From Acetobacterium woodii DSM 1030 (GTDB lineage: Bacteria > Bacillota > Clostridia > Eubacteriales > Eubacteriaceae): a DNA stretch of 64,000 nucleotides. The notes under the pieces were generated by a model. The model had not been told where the DNA came from, made no database searches, and saw nothing but the letters and a program-made list of their open reading frames with translations. The DNA lies in NCBI RefSeq assembly GCF_000247605.1, contig NC_016894.1:3833732-3897731 (forward strand), written 5' to 3'. Positions 45,405-54,688 of the stretch are shown here, piece after piece; position 1 is the stretch's first letter; each line of letters starts with the position of its first letter. Made by a program: the position numbers and the translations under genes.

Positions 45405-45881
45405 TCAATGATTGATTATTGCCGCAACAAACTTTTCAACCCTTTGGTCAATCACATTAATCAATTGAGCCTGATCTTCAAAATCAGGGGTGTCGATCAA
45501 GATGCACTCCATGATAGCATCCTGATTATCCTGATCATGAAAAATATTTATTTCATCGGATAAATTATTAAGTACTAATTTATAGTTCCTGGCAATATCT
45601 CGGTTCCGTGCAGAAAGCCATCCTTCAAAACTGCCTTTTTCATGTAAATACACAATCGCAATTTTTAAACCTTGATCTTTTAACGACTTTGTACTCAAAG
45701 AAAAATAAGACATATCAAGATATCCTGGATAGATATTACTGACATCGTAATGTGGATATTTTTTAATAAAAGCAGCTCTTAATTTACCCATGAATGCTAA
45801 TATCCCTTTATACGCAATTTGGATTTCACCCCGTCGCAACTGCTGTGTGTACGACTCTATTTGTTCATTGAGCGTTTTCAT
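45405..45881 (-). CDS. DUF7000 family protein
   Basis: 158 residues starting MKTLNEQIESYTQQLRRGEIQ, with no signal or membrane span. The KGILAFMGKLRAAF and Y-P-G-Y-L-D-M-S-Y-F segments match my memory of the DUF7000 family, which is common in Clostridia and Bacilli and of unknown function. AAAGGA precedes the ATG. It lies 84 bp downstream of the C_GCAxxG_C_C gene, in the same direction. Confidence 0.65.
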   Translation of the reverse strand: MKTLNEQIESYTQQLRRGEIQIAYKGILAFMGKLRAAFIKKYPHYDVSNIYPGYLDMSYFSLSTKSLKDQGLKIAIVYLHEKGSFEGWLSARNRDIARNYKLVLNNLSDEINIFHDQDNQDAIMECILIDTPDFEDQAQLINVIDQRVEKFVAAIINH

Positions 45882-45965
45882 TTATATAGTCATTCCTTTC
45901 GTTTCACTCAAGGCACACACAACGAAGGGCCGCTTCATTTGCCATGTTCAGTTCGCAAAAACGGA

Positions 45966-46478
45966 TCAGTCTGGTACGTCTTCCAACATAATCTCCGCTG
46001 CCATACGGGCTGCATTCTTTACAACGGTACTACATTTTTCAACGTGACCGGGAACGTTTAGATACTCTGCATCTTCCTTATCATCCATTAGATCGAAGCT
46101 TCGACCAAAAAGTTGTTTATGTATTTCTGGACATAGGGTAGTTTTATATTCTTGATAAAATGTATCCCGATACTCCAGTAACTTTTCAAACCCTCTTTGT
46201 CTGAGCTCATTAAGCTTTTCAGGATTCGCCAGTTCTTCTTCAATCATTGGATTAAACTTAGCTCCAATTGCAAGCATTCCGGCAACATAAGCTCCACACG
46301 AACCATTGGCTCTTCCGCATCCACCAACCAAAGACATTGCCGCTGTGATCATTTCTTCCGGAATAAAGTCAAAGTAGGTTTTTAAACCATACAATGTACT
46401 CCTTGCGCAGATATCATCCCGTAAACTTGTTTCCAGTGCATTCTTTTCAATCATCGCTACTATTTCCTGACGATCCAT
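45966..46478 (-). CDS. C_GCAxxG_C_C family probable redox protein
   Basis: 170 residues. The motif appears as SLVGGCGRANGSCGAYVAGMLAIG with further cysteines at the N-terminal (DDICARS) and C-terminal (TTLCPEI, KCSTVV) ends. Family members are small proteins thought to bind an Fe-S or redox site; the usual GCA is changed to SCGA here. TAGGAGG precedes the ATG. Confidence 0.8.
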   Translation of the reverse strand: MDRQEIVAMIEKNALETSLRDDICARSTLYGLKTYFDFIPEEMITAAMSLVGGCGRANGSCGAYVAGMLAIGAKFNPMIEEELANPEKLNELRQRGFEKLLEYRDTFYQEYKTTLCPEIHKQLFGRSFDLMDDKEDAEYLNVPGHVEKCSTVVKNAARMAAEIMLEDVPD

Positions 46479-46569
46479 TCTTATTCCTCCTAATAAAATT
46501 CAGTTAGTATTCAATTATTATTTATTTTATCGGTAGTTATTTATTATGTCAATCTCATTCCTCTAATTT

Positions 46570-47244
46570 TTAGCGTTGTAAGGGAGCTGTAGTCGGGTTT
46601 TTATATTGCTGCCCCAAAATGAAAAAGTTGGCGGAATCATCCGGATCATCGGGTCCGTTTTTATCCCTGAGTGGCCTTTTTCCATGTGCTTCCCGATCTC
46701 GGGCAATTTCTTCCTGAAGGGCGGCTTCATAATGTCTCACCGTCTTTCTGACTAAAACTTTTTGAGATTTATTTCGATTCGCACGGGCTTTAACATGGGT
46801 TCCATCGATAAACAGCGTTTTCTGATCAACGTAACCGGCCTTGGTACACTGATCCAGAATCTTCATGAAAATCTGCTCAAAAAAACCGGTGTCTTTAAAA
46901 CGCCAGCCGTAGTTTTTTCCAAAAGTTGTAAAAGGGGGAACCGGTTCATTGAAATCCAGACCCAGAAACCAGCGATAAGCGATATTGACTTCCACATCCC
47001 GGATCGTCTGTCACATACTTCGAATGCCGCAGAGATAATAGATGACCGGCAGTTTAATCAGTACAACCGGATCCAGGCTCGGTCTTCCATTGTTCGAACA
47101 GTACTTATCCTCTACCAGATCGTATATAAAATCAAAATCGATTGCTTCATCAACCAGCCTTAAAATGTGATCTTTCGGCACCAGCGCATCCATTGTGGCG
47201 ATCTGTATCTGTTCTCTGATATCCTGTTCCCGTTTGGTTAACAT
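46570..47244 (-). pseudogene. IS1182-family transposase, broken by a TGA and truncated at the 3' end
   Basis: ATG 47244 has AGAGGAAA upstream. The frame encodes the typical IS1182 N-terminal domain (LVDEAIDFDFIYDL..., NNGRPSLDPVVLIKL) and stops at TGA after GIRSM. The same frame resumes with QTIRDVEVNIAYRWFLGLDF, the next conserved block, and runs to residue S of a DDPDDS run before homology is lost. About half of the normal transposase is missing. The TGA replaces an Arg-like codon and is a nonsense mutation rather than selenocysteine, as the element is otherwise decayed. Confidence 0.8.
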
Positions 47245-47372
47245 AAGGTTTTCCTCTATTTGTTTTCTAATTTTATGATAACCCATGAACCTTGGAATAA
47301 GCTTTTTTGAATTCAAAAAACTAAAAATGGCCAGGTTTCCCTGACCTTCGTCTTCAGTCTGAAGCATCTCAA

Positions 47373-47398
47373 TTGAGATGCTTTTTTGTAATTTAATG
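47373..47398. terminator. hairpin at the left border of the IS1182 remnant
   Basis: AAGCATCTC-AATT-GAGATGCTT followed by T6 on the plus strand. It may be the element's own protection against outside transcription, and would also stop plus-strand transcripts leaving the remnant. Confidence 0.65.
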
Positions 47399-47410
47399 TA
47401 GAACTTAAAT

Positions 47411-47572
47411 AACTCTTATGACGGAAGTTCTAGAATTTGCTGTAGCACTTTTATGTTCAAATTCACTCTGCGTTGGATCGCATCTGTCGATAAAGAATGA
47501 ATTCCCGACTTAAGCCTTACGGCAATTACGGTAGCGCTTCTGCTTAAGATTTTCACCCACATTCTAAAATTA
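47411..47572 (-). ncRNA. cobalamin-riboswitch-like RNA, copy 1 (5'-shortened)
   Basis: The minus strand reads GTGGGTGAAAATC, AAGCAGAAGCGCTACCGTAA, TTGCCGTAAGGC, AAGTCGGGAA in order. This follows the GGTGAAA...GC(C/T)ACYGTGA...AGTC.GGA pattern of cobalamin riboswitches. It is about 80% alike to copy 2 by eye. The upstream arm present in copy 2 seems missing. The downstream hairpin (AGAACTT / AAGTTCT) lacks a T-run. Only IS1182 remnants lie downstream, so it has no visible target. Confidence 0.65.
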
Positions 47573-47583
47573 CGACCGTTTAT

Positions 47584-47914
47584 TCAACTATTATCTTTTG
47601 ATTTCTTTAGAATCAACATAACAATGATAATACTAACTGGAAGTGACACAATTAAACAAGGTAATATTTCGCTACAAAAATATTGGAAAAATATTTCTTT
47701 ATTTAAAAATATATTGATGTTATAATTTATTTTTTTTACAACCCAAGTCCCAATCAAAGAACCCAATACCTGTGCCGCAACTAAGACACCAATTTGTTTT
47801 ACTCTGTTAAACGTCCGACTGCTTTCAACTCTCACAATTATTTAAAAAGGTAAATACCATAACCAACACCATTATCATCAACTTGTTTCTCTTCATGCTA
47901 ATGCTTTTACTCAT
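47584..47914 (-). pseudogene. remnant of a small membrane protein under a riboswitch, possibly an ECF-transporter S component
   Basis: ATG 47914 (TGGAGG upstream) starts a 29-residue hydrophobic leader that stops near 47826. An overlapping second frame (GTG at about 47835) runs to 47584 with VLVAAQVLGSLIGTWVVKKI and FFQYFCSEILPCLIVSLPVSI, like the last spans of an ECF S component. The leader and tail look like the two ends of one transporter with the middle deleted and the frame shifted. Copy 2 of the riboswitch lies upstream, so the original gene may have been a corrinoid uptake component. Confidence 0.4.
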
Positions 47915-48181
47915 TTTTAACCTCCATAAATTTTGCTTAAATAGCAATTCAAATCTTTACTTCGCTACCACTAGAGGGTAAATTAAACTGTAATTTCTAA
48001 ATGCAACTTACGCTATCCACCATCTCGGGAATCTGCCAATTCCTAAGGTTTTTTAACTTTTGACTCTTCCACCTGTTCCTCCTTTCCGCTTCACGACTAT
48101 TCTCAAGGTATCACCTACCTGAAGAAACAGTGCTCATAAAGTATTCACGGTTTAGATTCTCAATTTAGATTCTTTTATACA

Positions 48182-48405
48182 AAAAAGAACTCCCATCAAA
48201 GCCAAAAAAGGCCTTAGACAGAAGTTCTAATATTGCTGTAGAACTTTTATGATCTGATCTACTCTGCGTTAGATCGTATCTGTCGATAAAGCTTGAGTTC
48301 CCGACTGATGCCTTGCGGCAATCACGGTAGCGCATCTGCTTGGGATTTTCACCCAATTCCTCGCGGTAAAAAACATCACTGCTTTTACCTATAGCCGATA
48401 TGATT
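48182..48405 (-). ncRNA. cobalamin-riboswitch-like RNA, copy 2, with terminator expression platform
   Basis: Minus-strand order: hairpin GGTAAAA...TTTTTTACC, then TTGGGTGAAAATCCCAAGC, GCGCTACCGTGATTGCC, GCAAGGCATCAGTCGGGAAC. These are cobalamin riboswitch core elements. At the 3' end (48182-48230) GAACTTCTGTCTAAGGCC pairs with GGCTTTGATGGGAGTTC and is followed by T6, a credible intrinsic terminator. An alternative hairpin AAGTTCTA / TAGAACTT could compete with it. The next gene on the strand is the decayed small membrane protein at 47584-47914. Confidence 0.72.
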
Positions 48406-48505
48406 CGGCGGCTTTACCATCTCATAATATTTAGTTTTGTCATAACTCATTGATAGCTTGATCTCATTTAAGCTACAAGTAGAGTATAGCACCGCTGTTT
48501 TTAGA

Positions 48506-48847
48506 TTACAATCGCTTTTTTTGTGAATTTTTATGACTAGGGGATGTTTCCGATTCTTTCAGATTTTCATTCAGGATATACGCCGTATTTTTACCGGTTC
48601 CAATTTTAATGCTATAACCTTCTTTTAATAAGATTGACAACGCTACTTCAACTGTCAATGTGCTTCATGTATAGATTTTCTCAATACGATTTGATGCGCC
48701 GGTACTTTGAATTTGTGCAATTTCCAACATGACCTCAAGAATATCTGGTTTTACTTCAACGAATAATTCCTGTTTAGTCTTATACTCGTGAATGGCCAAC
48801 ACTAATTTCATCAACTCATAATTCATCGGGTAATCGATTATAATCAT
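48506..48847 (-). pseudogene. Fic family protein remnant (N- and C-terminal pieces)
   Basis: Residues from 48847 read LVLAIHEYKTKQELFVEVKP and IAQIQSTGASNRIEKIYT, close to the N-terminal SxxIE(G)I segment of Fic proteins, then stop at 48665. Directly after, another frame (48658 to 48506) gives VEVALSILLKEGYSIKIGTG...AYILNE, like a C-terminal winged helix. The Fic core with HPFxxGNG is absent, so this is an internally deleted gene. Confidence 0.5.
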
Positions 48848-49346
48848 CTTTTCATATTTCTACAATCCTTTCTGCTCAAACATTTCATCTTTCAACATAA
48901 TTTCAGCAATGATTTGTGCAGAAGTCAATTTTATTCGGCAGAATCATCGTCTGTATCATTAATCCGCTTGTAATTTTCCATCAAACACTTGGGCATTTGC
49001 ACAACGCTCAATTTCTACATTCAGAGCTTTACTGCTAAAATTCCCATGATCATGATGAGGGGACGTTTCGTTTGTCATATGCCTCTGCTTTAGTCGCCTG
49101 ACGGTTCAATCTGTCATCCGGGCTAAAATTGCTTCGTTTCTATCGTCCAAGCTTACTCAGTTCATCGACAAAAGCCGACTTTTTTTTAAAAAAATGACGA
49201 GTTTCTGAATGATCTTGTCCTGATTTTTCTGACCAGCAATCTTTTTGTACTGCTTGATAATTTTGCAAACGCCCTGATAGTCCAGTCTCTATTCATGCAG
49301 CAAGTCTCTAACGTAGGCATAACTTGGAAACATTTTCTGTTGTCAT
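48848..49346. other. decayed region without an intact gene
   Basis: Short minus-strand coding-like pieces are visible (for example KALNVEIERCANAQVFDGK near 49000 and KIIKQYKKIAGQKNQDKII near 49230), interrupted by stops. A GGGGACGTTTCGTTTGTCAT word lies at 49059-49078. Confidence 0.4.
49059..49078 (+). repeat. REP-like word GGGGACGTTTCGTTTGTCAT
   Basis: The best-preserved copy in the window; weaker copies are at 15299-15318, 62998-63020, about 45250 (minus strand) and as an inverted pair at 35134-35199. Similar GGGGACGGTTC...GTC words flank REP-associated transposases in other Clostridia, but no such transposase is in this window. Confidence 0.45.
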
Positions 49347-49387
49347 ACAAAAACAGAAACCCCTGCGTACCTCACGATAGCAGGGGC
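49347..49387 (-). terminator. terminator of the AraC/GyrI gene
   Basis: On the minus strand GCCCCTGC / GCAGGGGT pair across a 13-nt loop, followed by TTCTGTTTTTG. Confidence 0.72.
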
Positions 49388-49395
49388 TTGATCCG

Positions 49396-50253
49396 TTATT
49401 TTCTTTTTATTGGAATCCATATCTCAGCATAATAATTTTCATCCAGTGTACCCTTGGGATATTTATCAGGTGCATCATACATTTCGACACAATAACCTGC
49501 GGCAATTTCATATTCTCTTAATGTGGGGAGCCATTCAGAGAATATTTTTGCATTCACATTTTGAATCGAAATTGGCATCGCTCCTTGACAAGGAAAAACT
49601 GCCCAGGTGAACGCCGGAATTGTTTTGGTCATAAAACCTTCCGGAATATCCATAATCGGATTATAAACATCGGCGATCAAATACTCAAATTTTTCACTTC
49701 CCATTTGCTCATCGATGTTAATTCCAAACATTCCGCAAACAGTCTGACCTTTCCCCGATGCATAATGCTCCTGCCAAAAAGCGGGAATTTCCTGTTTAGC
49801 CTGCTCGTAAGAAAATTCTTTTGATGCACTAAGGACGGTAAAACTATTTTTTTTCGTAATTCTGTAATCCATAAGATAACCACCTTTCAAAGATATTGTT
49901 AATTTCAGCGGTGCAAAGGACTTAATCATATTCCTGTCCTTTCGCACCTGCGAAGGTGTACTACCATGAAATCGAGTAAAAGCTTTGGTAAAACTATCCG
50001 GTGAATCATATCCATATATCATTGCAAGATCAATGACTTTAGCATCACTATTCGTTAATTCGACTCCGGCCAGAGCCAGCCTGCGATTGCGGATATATTC
50101 CATAATCGAGTAACCGCATAACATACTAAATCCTTTTTGGAAATAGAACGTCGATATACAAACATGATTCGCAACATCATCCGCTGTAATATCTTCCGTC
50201 ATGTGACTTTCTATATAATCAACTGCTTCACCAATGGCTTTCATCCATTCCAT
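49396..50253 (-). CDS. AraC family regulator with C-terminal GyrI-like effector domain
   Basis: About 285 residues from ATG 50253 (AGGAGG 8 nt upstream; the GTG at 50262 is too close to it). N-terminal AraC double helix-turn-helix (ITADDVANHVCISTFYFQKGF; AMIYGYDSPDSFTKAFTRFHG) is followed at about 130-285 by a GyrI/SOUL-like small-molecule domain ending WIPIKRK. This is the Rob/BmrR-style arrangement that senses hydrophobic drugs. No obvious target gene is adjacent; it faces the decayed zone. Confidence 0.88.
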   Translation of the reverse strand: MEWMKAIGEAVDYIESHMTEDITADDVANHVCISTFYFQKGFSMLCGYSIMEYIRNRRLALAGVELTNSDAKVIDLAMIYGYDSPDSFTKAFTRFHGSTPSQVRKDRNMIKSFAPLKLTISLKGGYLMDYRITKKNSFTVLSASKEFSYEQAKQEIPAFWQEHYASGKGQTVCGMFGINIDEQMGSEKFEYLIADVYNPIMDIPEGFMTKTIPAFTWAVFPCQGAMPISIQNVNAKIFSEWLPTLREYEIAAGYCVEMYDAPDKYPKGTLDENYYAEIWIPIKRK

Positions 50254-50408
50254 ACCGCTCACCTCCTGCTGTAATAACAGTATATCCTGGGACTGTTATC
50301 GCTTCCCGACAATACCTGCTTTGTTTTGTCTGTTTTTTTATTGATGCGGGAACGTTTATCCTATCGTTTATTTAATCGCGCTTTATTTCAAAATCCCGGC
50401 CCAAAAAT

Positions 50409-51761
50409 TCATGGGATAATCGCTTGACTGTTAATAAAAAATTCTTCCTGACTTGGCTGATATTTTTTCTCCCGGCTTTCCAAACCCGCATCAAAGCGTA
50501 TTGCTGCTTGCTCATCGATCTCAAATACCGGACTTTGATAATAAACCCATTTTCTCCCGTCCAAAACTTCTGGTTTGAGTTCTTTTACCATCATTGCCGC
50601 CGGATAGGTTCCGTTTTCAAGCGTAACGTTGTACTTTTTACAACTCTTAAAACCACGACTGACATAATTGTTCGGATTGCCAAAGATTACAATTACCTCA
50701 TACCCCAGTGCAACTGCCTGTTTAAAGGAATATTCCATTAGTTTTTTTCCATATCCTTTTTTCTGATATTCCGGCAAAATACAAACTGGACCAAACGTCA
50801 GGATGTCTTTTTCTGCTCCCGTCTCATCAATTAGTTTTGTTTTTGTATACATAATATTCCCAATGATCTGATGATCTATTTCAATCACCAGATCCAACTC
50901 CGGCAGAAAGTCTTTGTGGGATCGCATCACATGAACCAGGTAGTGTTCAATACATCCTGGAACATATAAATTCCAAAAAGATTTCCTGGTGATTGCTTCG
51001 ACTTGCTGATAATCTGCTACTGCTTCATTCCGAATTTTCATCATTTTATTCATTCCCTGACAGGTCTGCTTTTCGATCCAGTTGCTAAAAAAATCCAATT
51101 GTGTTTTAGTATGGAAATAATGTTCACCCTGTTCCATGACCGTGAGATCACAATTAAATTGCCGGGTGAAGTTTAAAACCGTATCAATTTCACATAAATC
51201 ATCATTTGAGCCATAAAGAATGCTCGTCGGTTTATTCCATAAATCAATGGGATGTTCCTTGACATAACAATAATAATCCCAATATAATCGCTGTCCAATT
51301 GGCGTTACCACTTCTTTTTCGCTTTGCAACTGCTCTTTGCTAACCTCGAACCACGTCATCATGTTATTGATAATTCGCTCCATATCAACAACCGGTGACA
51401 AAAATAGACATTGTTTCAAATCGGCCTCTTTGTAGGCCAGCAAACTAAAATATGCGCCCATACTACAGGCAAACAAACTGATATGCTCCCATCCTGTTTT
51501 GACATATTCGATAATACTGGTAAGATCATTAACACCCTCTTGAACCTTGCATGGCCTGGGATCATTTTTACGTTCGCCATGCTCAGGCAGATCAAAACTC
51601 AATACCTGATATCCTAATGGGATCATTTTTTCTGCAAAGATCTCGATGACCTGATCCGATTTGCTCGACATATTTCCATGAACCGCAATAAATATCTTCG
51701 CAGCCTGCTCGCCCCAAATAATTGCTGGTATCCCAGCGATTGTTAATTTTTGTGTTATCAT
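50409..51761 (-). CDS. alpha/beta hydrolase - GNAT acetyltransferase fusion
   Basis: About 450 residues from ATG 51761 (GAGGG upstream). Residues 1 to about 235 form a serine hydrolase domain: HGNMSSKSD after the first strands, LFACSMGAYFSLLA with the nucleophile Ser, YGSNDDLCE with the acid and GEHYFH with the His. Residues 240-450 form a GNAT domain with the acetyl-CoA loop LPEYQKKGYGKKLMEYS and a C-terminal GFKSCKKYNVTL segment. Each domain resembles a free-standing family, so the fusion suggests that deacylation and acetylation act on one substrate. Product unknown. Confidence 0.82.
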   Translation of the reverse strand: MITQKLTIAGIPAIIWGEQAAKIFIAVHGNMSSKSDQVIEIFAEKMIPLGYQVLSFDLPEHGERKNDPRPCKVQEGVNDLTSIIEYVKTGWEHISLFACSMGAYFSLLAYKEADLKQCLFLSPVVDMERIINNMMTWFEVSKEQLQSEKEVVTPIGQRLYWDYYCYVKEHPIDLWNKPTSILYGSNDDLCEIDTVLNFTRQFNCDLTVMEQGEHYFHTKTQLDFFSNWIEKQTCQGMNKMMKIRNEAVADYQQVEAITRKSFWNLYVPGCIEHYLVHVMRSHKDFLPELDLVIEIDHQIIGNIMYTKTKLIDETGAEKDILTFGPVCILPEYQKKGYGKKLMEYSFKQAVALGYEVIVIFGNPNNYVSRGFKSCKKYNVTLENGTYPAAMMVKELKPEVLDGRKWVYYQSPVFEIDEQAAIRFDAGLESREKKYQPSQEEFFINSQAIIP

Positions 51762-52052
51762 TTTACCCTCACTTCGCAACCCGACTTACTATTTTATCCC
51801 CGCACTTTTGACCAAAATATTTACCGCCATTCCATCCCGAGGTCAATATGATCGTCACCACTTGTTGTTTACCTCGTCCGTTTATCGCTAATTTACCATC
51901 AATCACTGTATTTGTCCATAAAATAGTCCCAAACCCAAACGCCAATTCCTTTACATTTCCCGCGCTACCCTTTATACTCAACATATGTCCATTTCGAAGC
52001 ATTTAAAAAATGTTATTCGGATGTATCATACATTGATGATTGAGAGGTAAAA

Positions 52053-52337
52053 ATGATGTTTCGACTTTGGGGAAAAATCATGAAAAACAATAAATTTTTG
52101 GAAGAAAAAGTTATCGCAATTGATAACCCATCCTTAAATACGAATGATAAAATCCAAGCTGCTTTAGAGATCTTCTGCCATGACTTTGATTTGGAAAAAC
52201 CGATGTGGTTTGACAAAAACACAAAAGAATTTAACCAGATTTCCAAAACATCTTTTCGTGAAGACCAATTTATCGAATCCATTTGGTTTGATTATTTAGA
52301 AATCGAACTTATCGATGATGGTAAAAAGAAACCTTAA
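52053..52337 (+). CDS. conserved hypothetical protein
   Basis: 94 residues (ATG 52053 or 52056; GAGAGGT upstream). A small acidic protein with a pattern I recall from short uncharacterised Firmicutes proteins: RLWGKIMKNNK at the start, LEIFCHDFDLEKPMWF, and FIESIWFDYLEIELI near the end. No membrane span or signal peptide. Function unknown. It sits between the hydrolase-GNAT gene and selO and converges with selO. Confidence 0.65.
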   Translation: MMFRLWGKIMKNNKFLEEKVIAIDNPSLNTNDKIQAALEIFCHDFDLEKPMWFDKNTKEFNQISKTSFREDQFIESIWFDYLEIELIDDGKKKP

Positions 52338-52356
52338 CTATGACCGCTGATGACAA

Positions 52357-53820
52357 TTAAGTTCCACAATATGTTTTATAGGGACTATTTGATAGTTCCG
52401 GTACGCGCATATATTCCTGATTAAGCAAATGATAATCGTATGGTGCTTGAAGAACTTCTAATAACCGCTGCAAAGGCTTAAAATCATCGTGATCGTTAGC
52501 TGCTTGCAAAACGCTTTCAACCTGATGATTTCTGGGGATGACCACCGGATTCGTTTGTTTCATTAACTGTTTGCTATCTTGATTTGTTTGCACCTGTCTT
52601 TCCAAACGAGCTTTCCACCGATCATGCCAATCTTTGAAGGCCTCACTTTCATATAATGCTGACGACGAAGTTCGGTCCAGCGTCAAATCAACAAAGGTAT
52701 TGGTATAATCAGCCTGGTATCGCTTCATTAGTCCCAGTAATTCGGCAATCAACAGCTCGTCTTGCGGCTCTTCATTAGCAATCCCCAGCTTTGCTCGCAT
52801 TCCCTGGAGCCAATCCGCCTGATATAATAAAGCAAAATTTTGCAGTGATGCTTCAACTATTTTAATCGCTTCTTTTTGATTTTCATCGATTAACGGAATC
52901 AGGGTCTCAGCCAAACGGGCCAAATTCCATAGGTCAATATTGGGTTGGTTTCGATAAGCATACCGTCCCTGCAGATCAATCGAGCTAAATACCGTTTCCG
53001 GATCATAACGATCCATAAAGGCGCAAGGCCCATAATCGATTGTTTCGCCACTGATGGTCACATTATCGGTATTCATGACGCCATGAATAAAACCCACCCG
53101 TTGCCATTTGGCAATCAGCGAAGCCTGGGCTTTGATGACTTCATCGAATAAACCAAGATAAACATTTGGCTTCGACTGAATCCACGGAAAATGGCGATTA
53201 ATCGCATAATCAGCCAGCGCTTTGACATCAGCGGTGGTTCCCCACTGGGCGGCATATTCAAAGGTTCCGACGCGAAGATGACTGGCCGCCACGCGTGTCA
53301 AAATCGCCCCTTTGAGAGGTGTTTCGCGATACACCGGATCACCCGTTGTTATAACCGCCAAACTGCGTGTAGTTGGAATTCCCAAATAATGCATTGCTTC
53401 GCTGATCAGATATTCTCTAAGCATCGGTCCTAACGCCGCTTTACCATCGCCACTGCGCGAATACGGCGTCCTGCCTGATCCTTTAAGTTGGATATCCAGA
53501 CGCTCGCCGGTTGGTGTGATCTGTTCGCCAATCAGCATTGCCCGACCATCTCCGAGCATTGTAAAATAGCCAAATTGATGACCCGCATAAGCCTGGGCAA
53601 TCGGTTTAGCGTTGGTCGGCAAGGCCCGTCCAGCTAAAATATCGATCCCCGCCTGACCGATTAGTGCTTCCGCATCCAACCCCAAATATCTAGCTAAAGG
53701 CTGATTCAAAATAACCAGTTTCGGAGCGCTGACCGTCGCTAATTTTAGCGGAGCATAGAATATTTCCGGCAATTGCGCGTAACTATTTTCCAAATTCCAA
53801 CCGCCATCATTTTTTTCCAT
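52357..53820 (-). CDS. selO: protein adenylyltransferase SelO (YdiU/UPF0061)
   Basis: About 487 residues from ATG 53820 (AAGGAAGGG upstream). A pseudokinase fold that moves AMP to protein Ser, Thr or Tyr. Visible family blocks are [43 protein letters not shown], and the [19 protein letters not shown] segment with the metal-binding Asn and Asp. The C-terminus ends KTYCGT: Cys third from the end corresponds to the selenocysteine of animal SelO. It forms a same-strand pair with a GNAT gene 70 bp upstream. Confidence 0.94.
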   Translation of the reverse strand: MEKNDGGWNLENSYAQLPEIFYAPLKLATVSAPKLVILNQPLARYLGLDAEALIGQAGIDILAGRALPTNAKPIAQAYAGHQFGYFTMLGDGRAMLIGEQITPTGERLDIQLKGSGRTPYSRSGDGKAALGPMLREYLISEAMHYLGIPTTRSLAVITTGDPVYRETPLKGAILTRVAASHLRVGTFEYAAQWGTTADVKALADYAINRHFPWIQSKPNVYLGLFDEVIKAQASLIAKWQRVGFIHGVMNTDNVTISGETIDYGPCAFMDRYDPETVFSSIDLQGRYAYRNQPNIDLWNLARLAETLIPLIDENQKEAIKIVEASLQNFALLYQADWLQGMRAKLGIANEEPQDELLIAELLGLMKRYQADYTNTFVDLTLDRTSSSALYESEAFKDWHDRWKARLERQVQTNQDSKQLMKQTNPVVIPRNHQVESVLQAANDHDDFKPLQRLLEVLQAPYDYHLLNQEYMRVPELSNSPYKTYCGT

Positions 53821-53889
53821 CGTTCTAACCCTTCCTTTCGTTTTCCCCAAGGCCCCAAGCGACCCAAACTGTCTAGCCAACTCTGATTT

Positions 53890-54381
53890 TTACCTTTTTG
53901 TTATTGATGATCTGTTTATAACATCTTTATCTTTTATCATTTTAAAATTAGTCAAAGGGACACCGCCTCTGACTACGATTTGTTTAGCCTGGACCGTATA
54001 TCCGATTTTTTCAAAAAAAAGTTTGGCTGTAATGGAAGCCTCTGTTTTAAAACAAACCACCTCTTCTTTGGCACGTCGTTCCAGTTCGTTGCTTAGTGCC
54101 GTTGCGATCCCCTTGCCTTGATAATCTTTGTGCACATATAACCTATCCAGATAACCCTTCCCATCCAGATCAGCAAAACCAACAATCACGCCGTTATCTA
54201 CCGCCACTAAAGTCGTGTGGTCTAAGAACGTACGATTCCATTCGTTTAAATCAACCGTTCCGGTTGCCCAAACATCAAGCTGTTCTTTTGTATAGTCCTT
54301 AGCATTAATGGTATGTACCGTGTCATAAAACAATTGCGCTAAAAAAACACAATCATCTGGTTTGTATTCTCTGATCATCAT
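53890..54381 (-). CDS. GNAT family N-acetyltransferase
   Basis: About 163 residues from ATG 54381 (AAGGGGGAG upstream). IREYKPDDC start, and the acetyl-CoA binding RLYVHKDYQGKGIATALSNELE motif are typical. KTEASITAKLFFEKIGYTVQ completes the fold. It acetylates an unknown small molecule or protein. It lies 70 bp upstream of selO, so co-transcription is possible. Confidence 0.88.
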   Translation of the reverse strand: MMIREYKPDDCVFLAQLFYDTVHTINAKDYTKEQLDVWATGTVDLNEWNRTFLDHTTLVAVDNGVIVGFADLDGKGYLDRLYVHKDYQGKGIATALSNELERRAKEEVVCFKTEASITAKLFFEKIGYTVQAKQIVVRGGVPLTNFKMIKDKDVINRSSITKR

Positions 54382-54396
54382 GCTCCCCCTTATCAT

Positions 54397-54688
54397 TTTC
54401 TACTTTAAATTTTTCTGGTAATCACCGTTTCAATATTCCGGCGGCCATTCCTCGCAGTAATGCTCCTCAGTTTTAACTATCGCGGTGGGATAAACGATGT
54501 TACGGTCCATTACCACAAGTAAAGCTAATTAATATCAGTTATCACCACGCCCATCACCAGCTATGCTTTTATCCTTATTGGTGTTAGAATAAAAACAAAA
54601 AATGAAATAACCGCAAGTAAAATCAAGCTCGAATCGCTACATTTCTTTATAATAAATGTAGGGTGATTGAAACGAGGTGAATCGACGC
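54397..54688. other. intergenic region between GNAT and AraC genes
   Basis: A short minus-strand frame near 54430-54510 (PTAIVKTEEHYCEEWPPEY) has no ribosome binding site and may be a gene end remnant. The divergent promoters for the flanking genes must lie here; none is clear. Confidence 0.35.

Noticed and set aside
46996-47013. In-frame TGA of the IS1182 transposase as a selenocysteine codon
   Set aside because: The gene is also truncated, the family uses no selenocysteine, and no SECIS-like hairpin follows.
47373-47398. Hairpin as the terminator of riboswitch copy 1
   Set aside because: Its T-run is on the plus strand, opposite to the riboswitch.
51769-52002. 77-codon minus-strand frame before the hydrolase-GNAT gene
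   Set aside because: No ribosome binding site, unusual composition, and overlap with the next gene; may be a gene remnant, but not supported.
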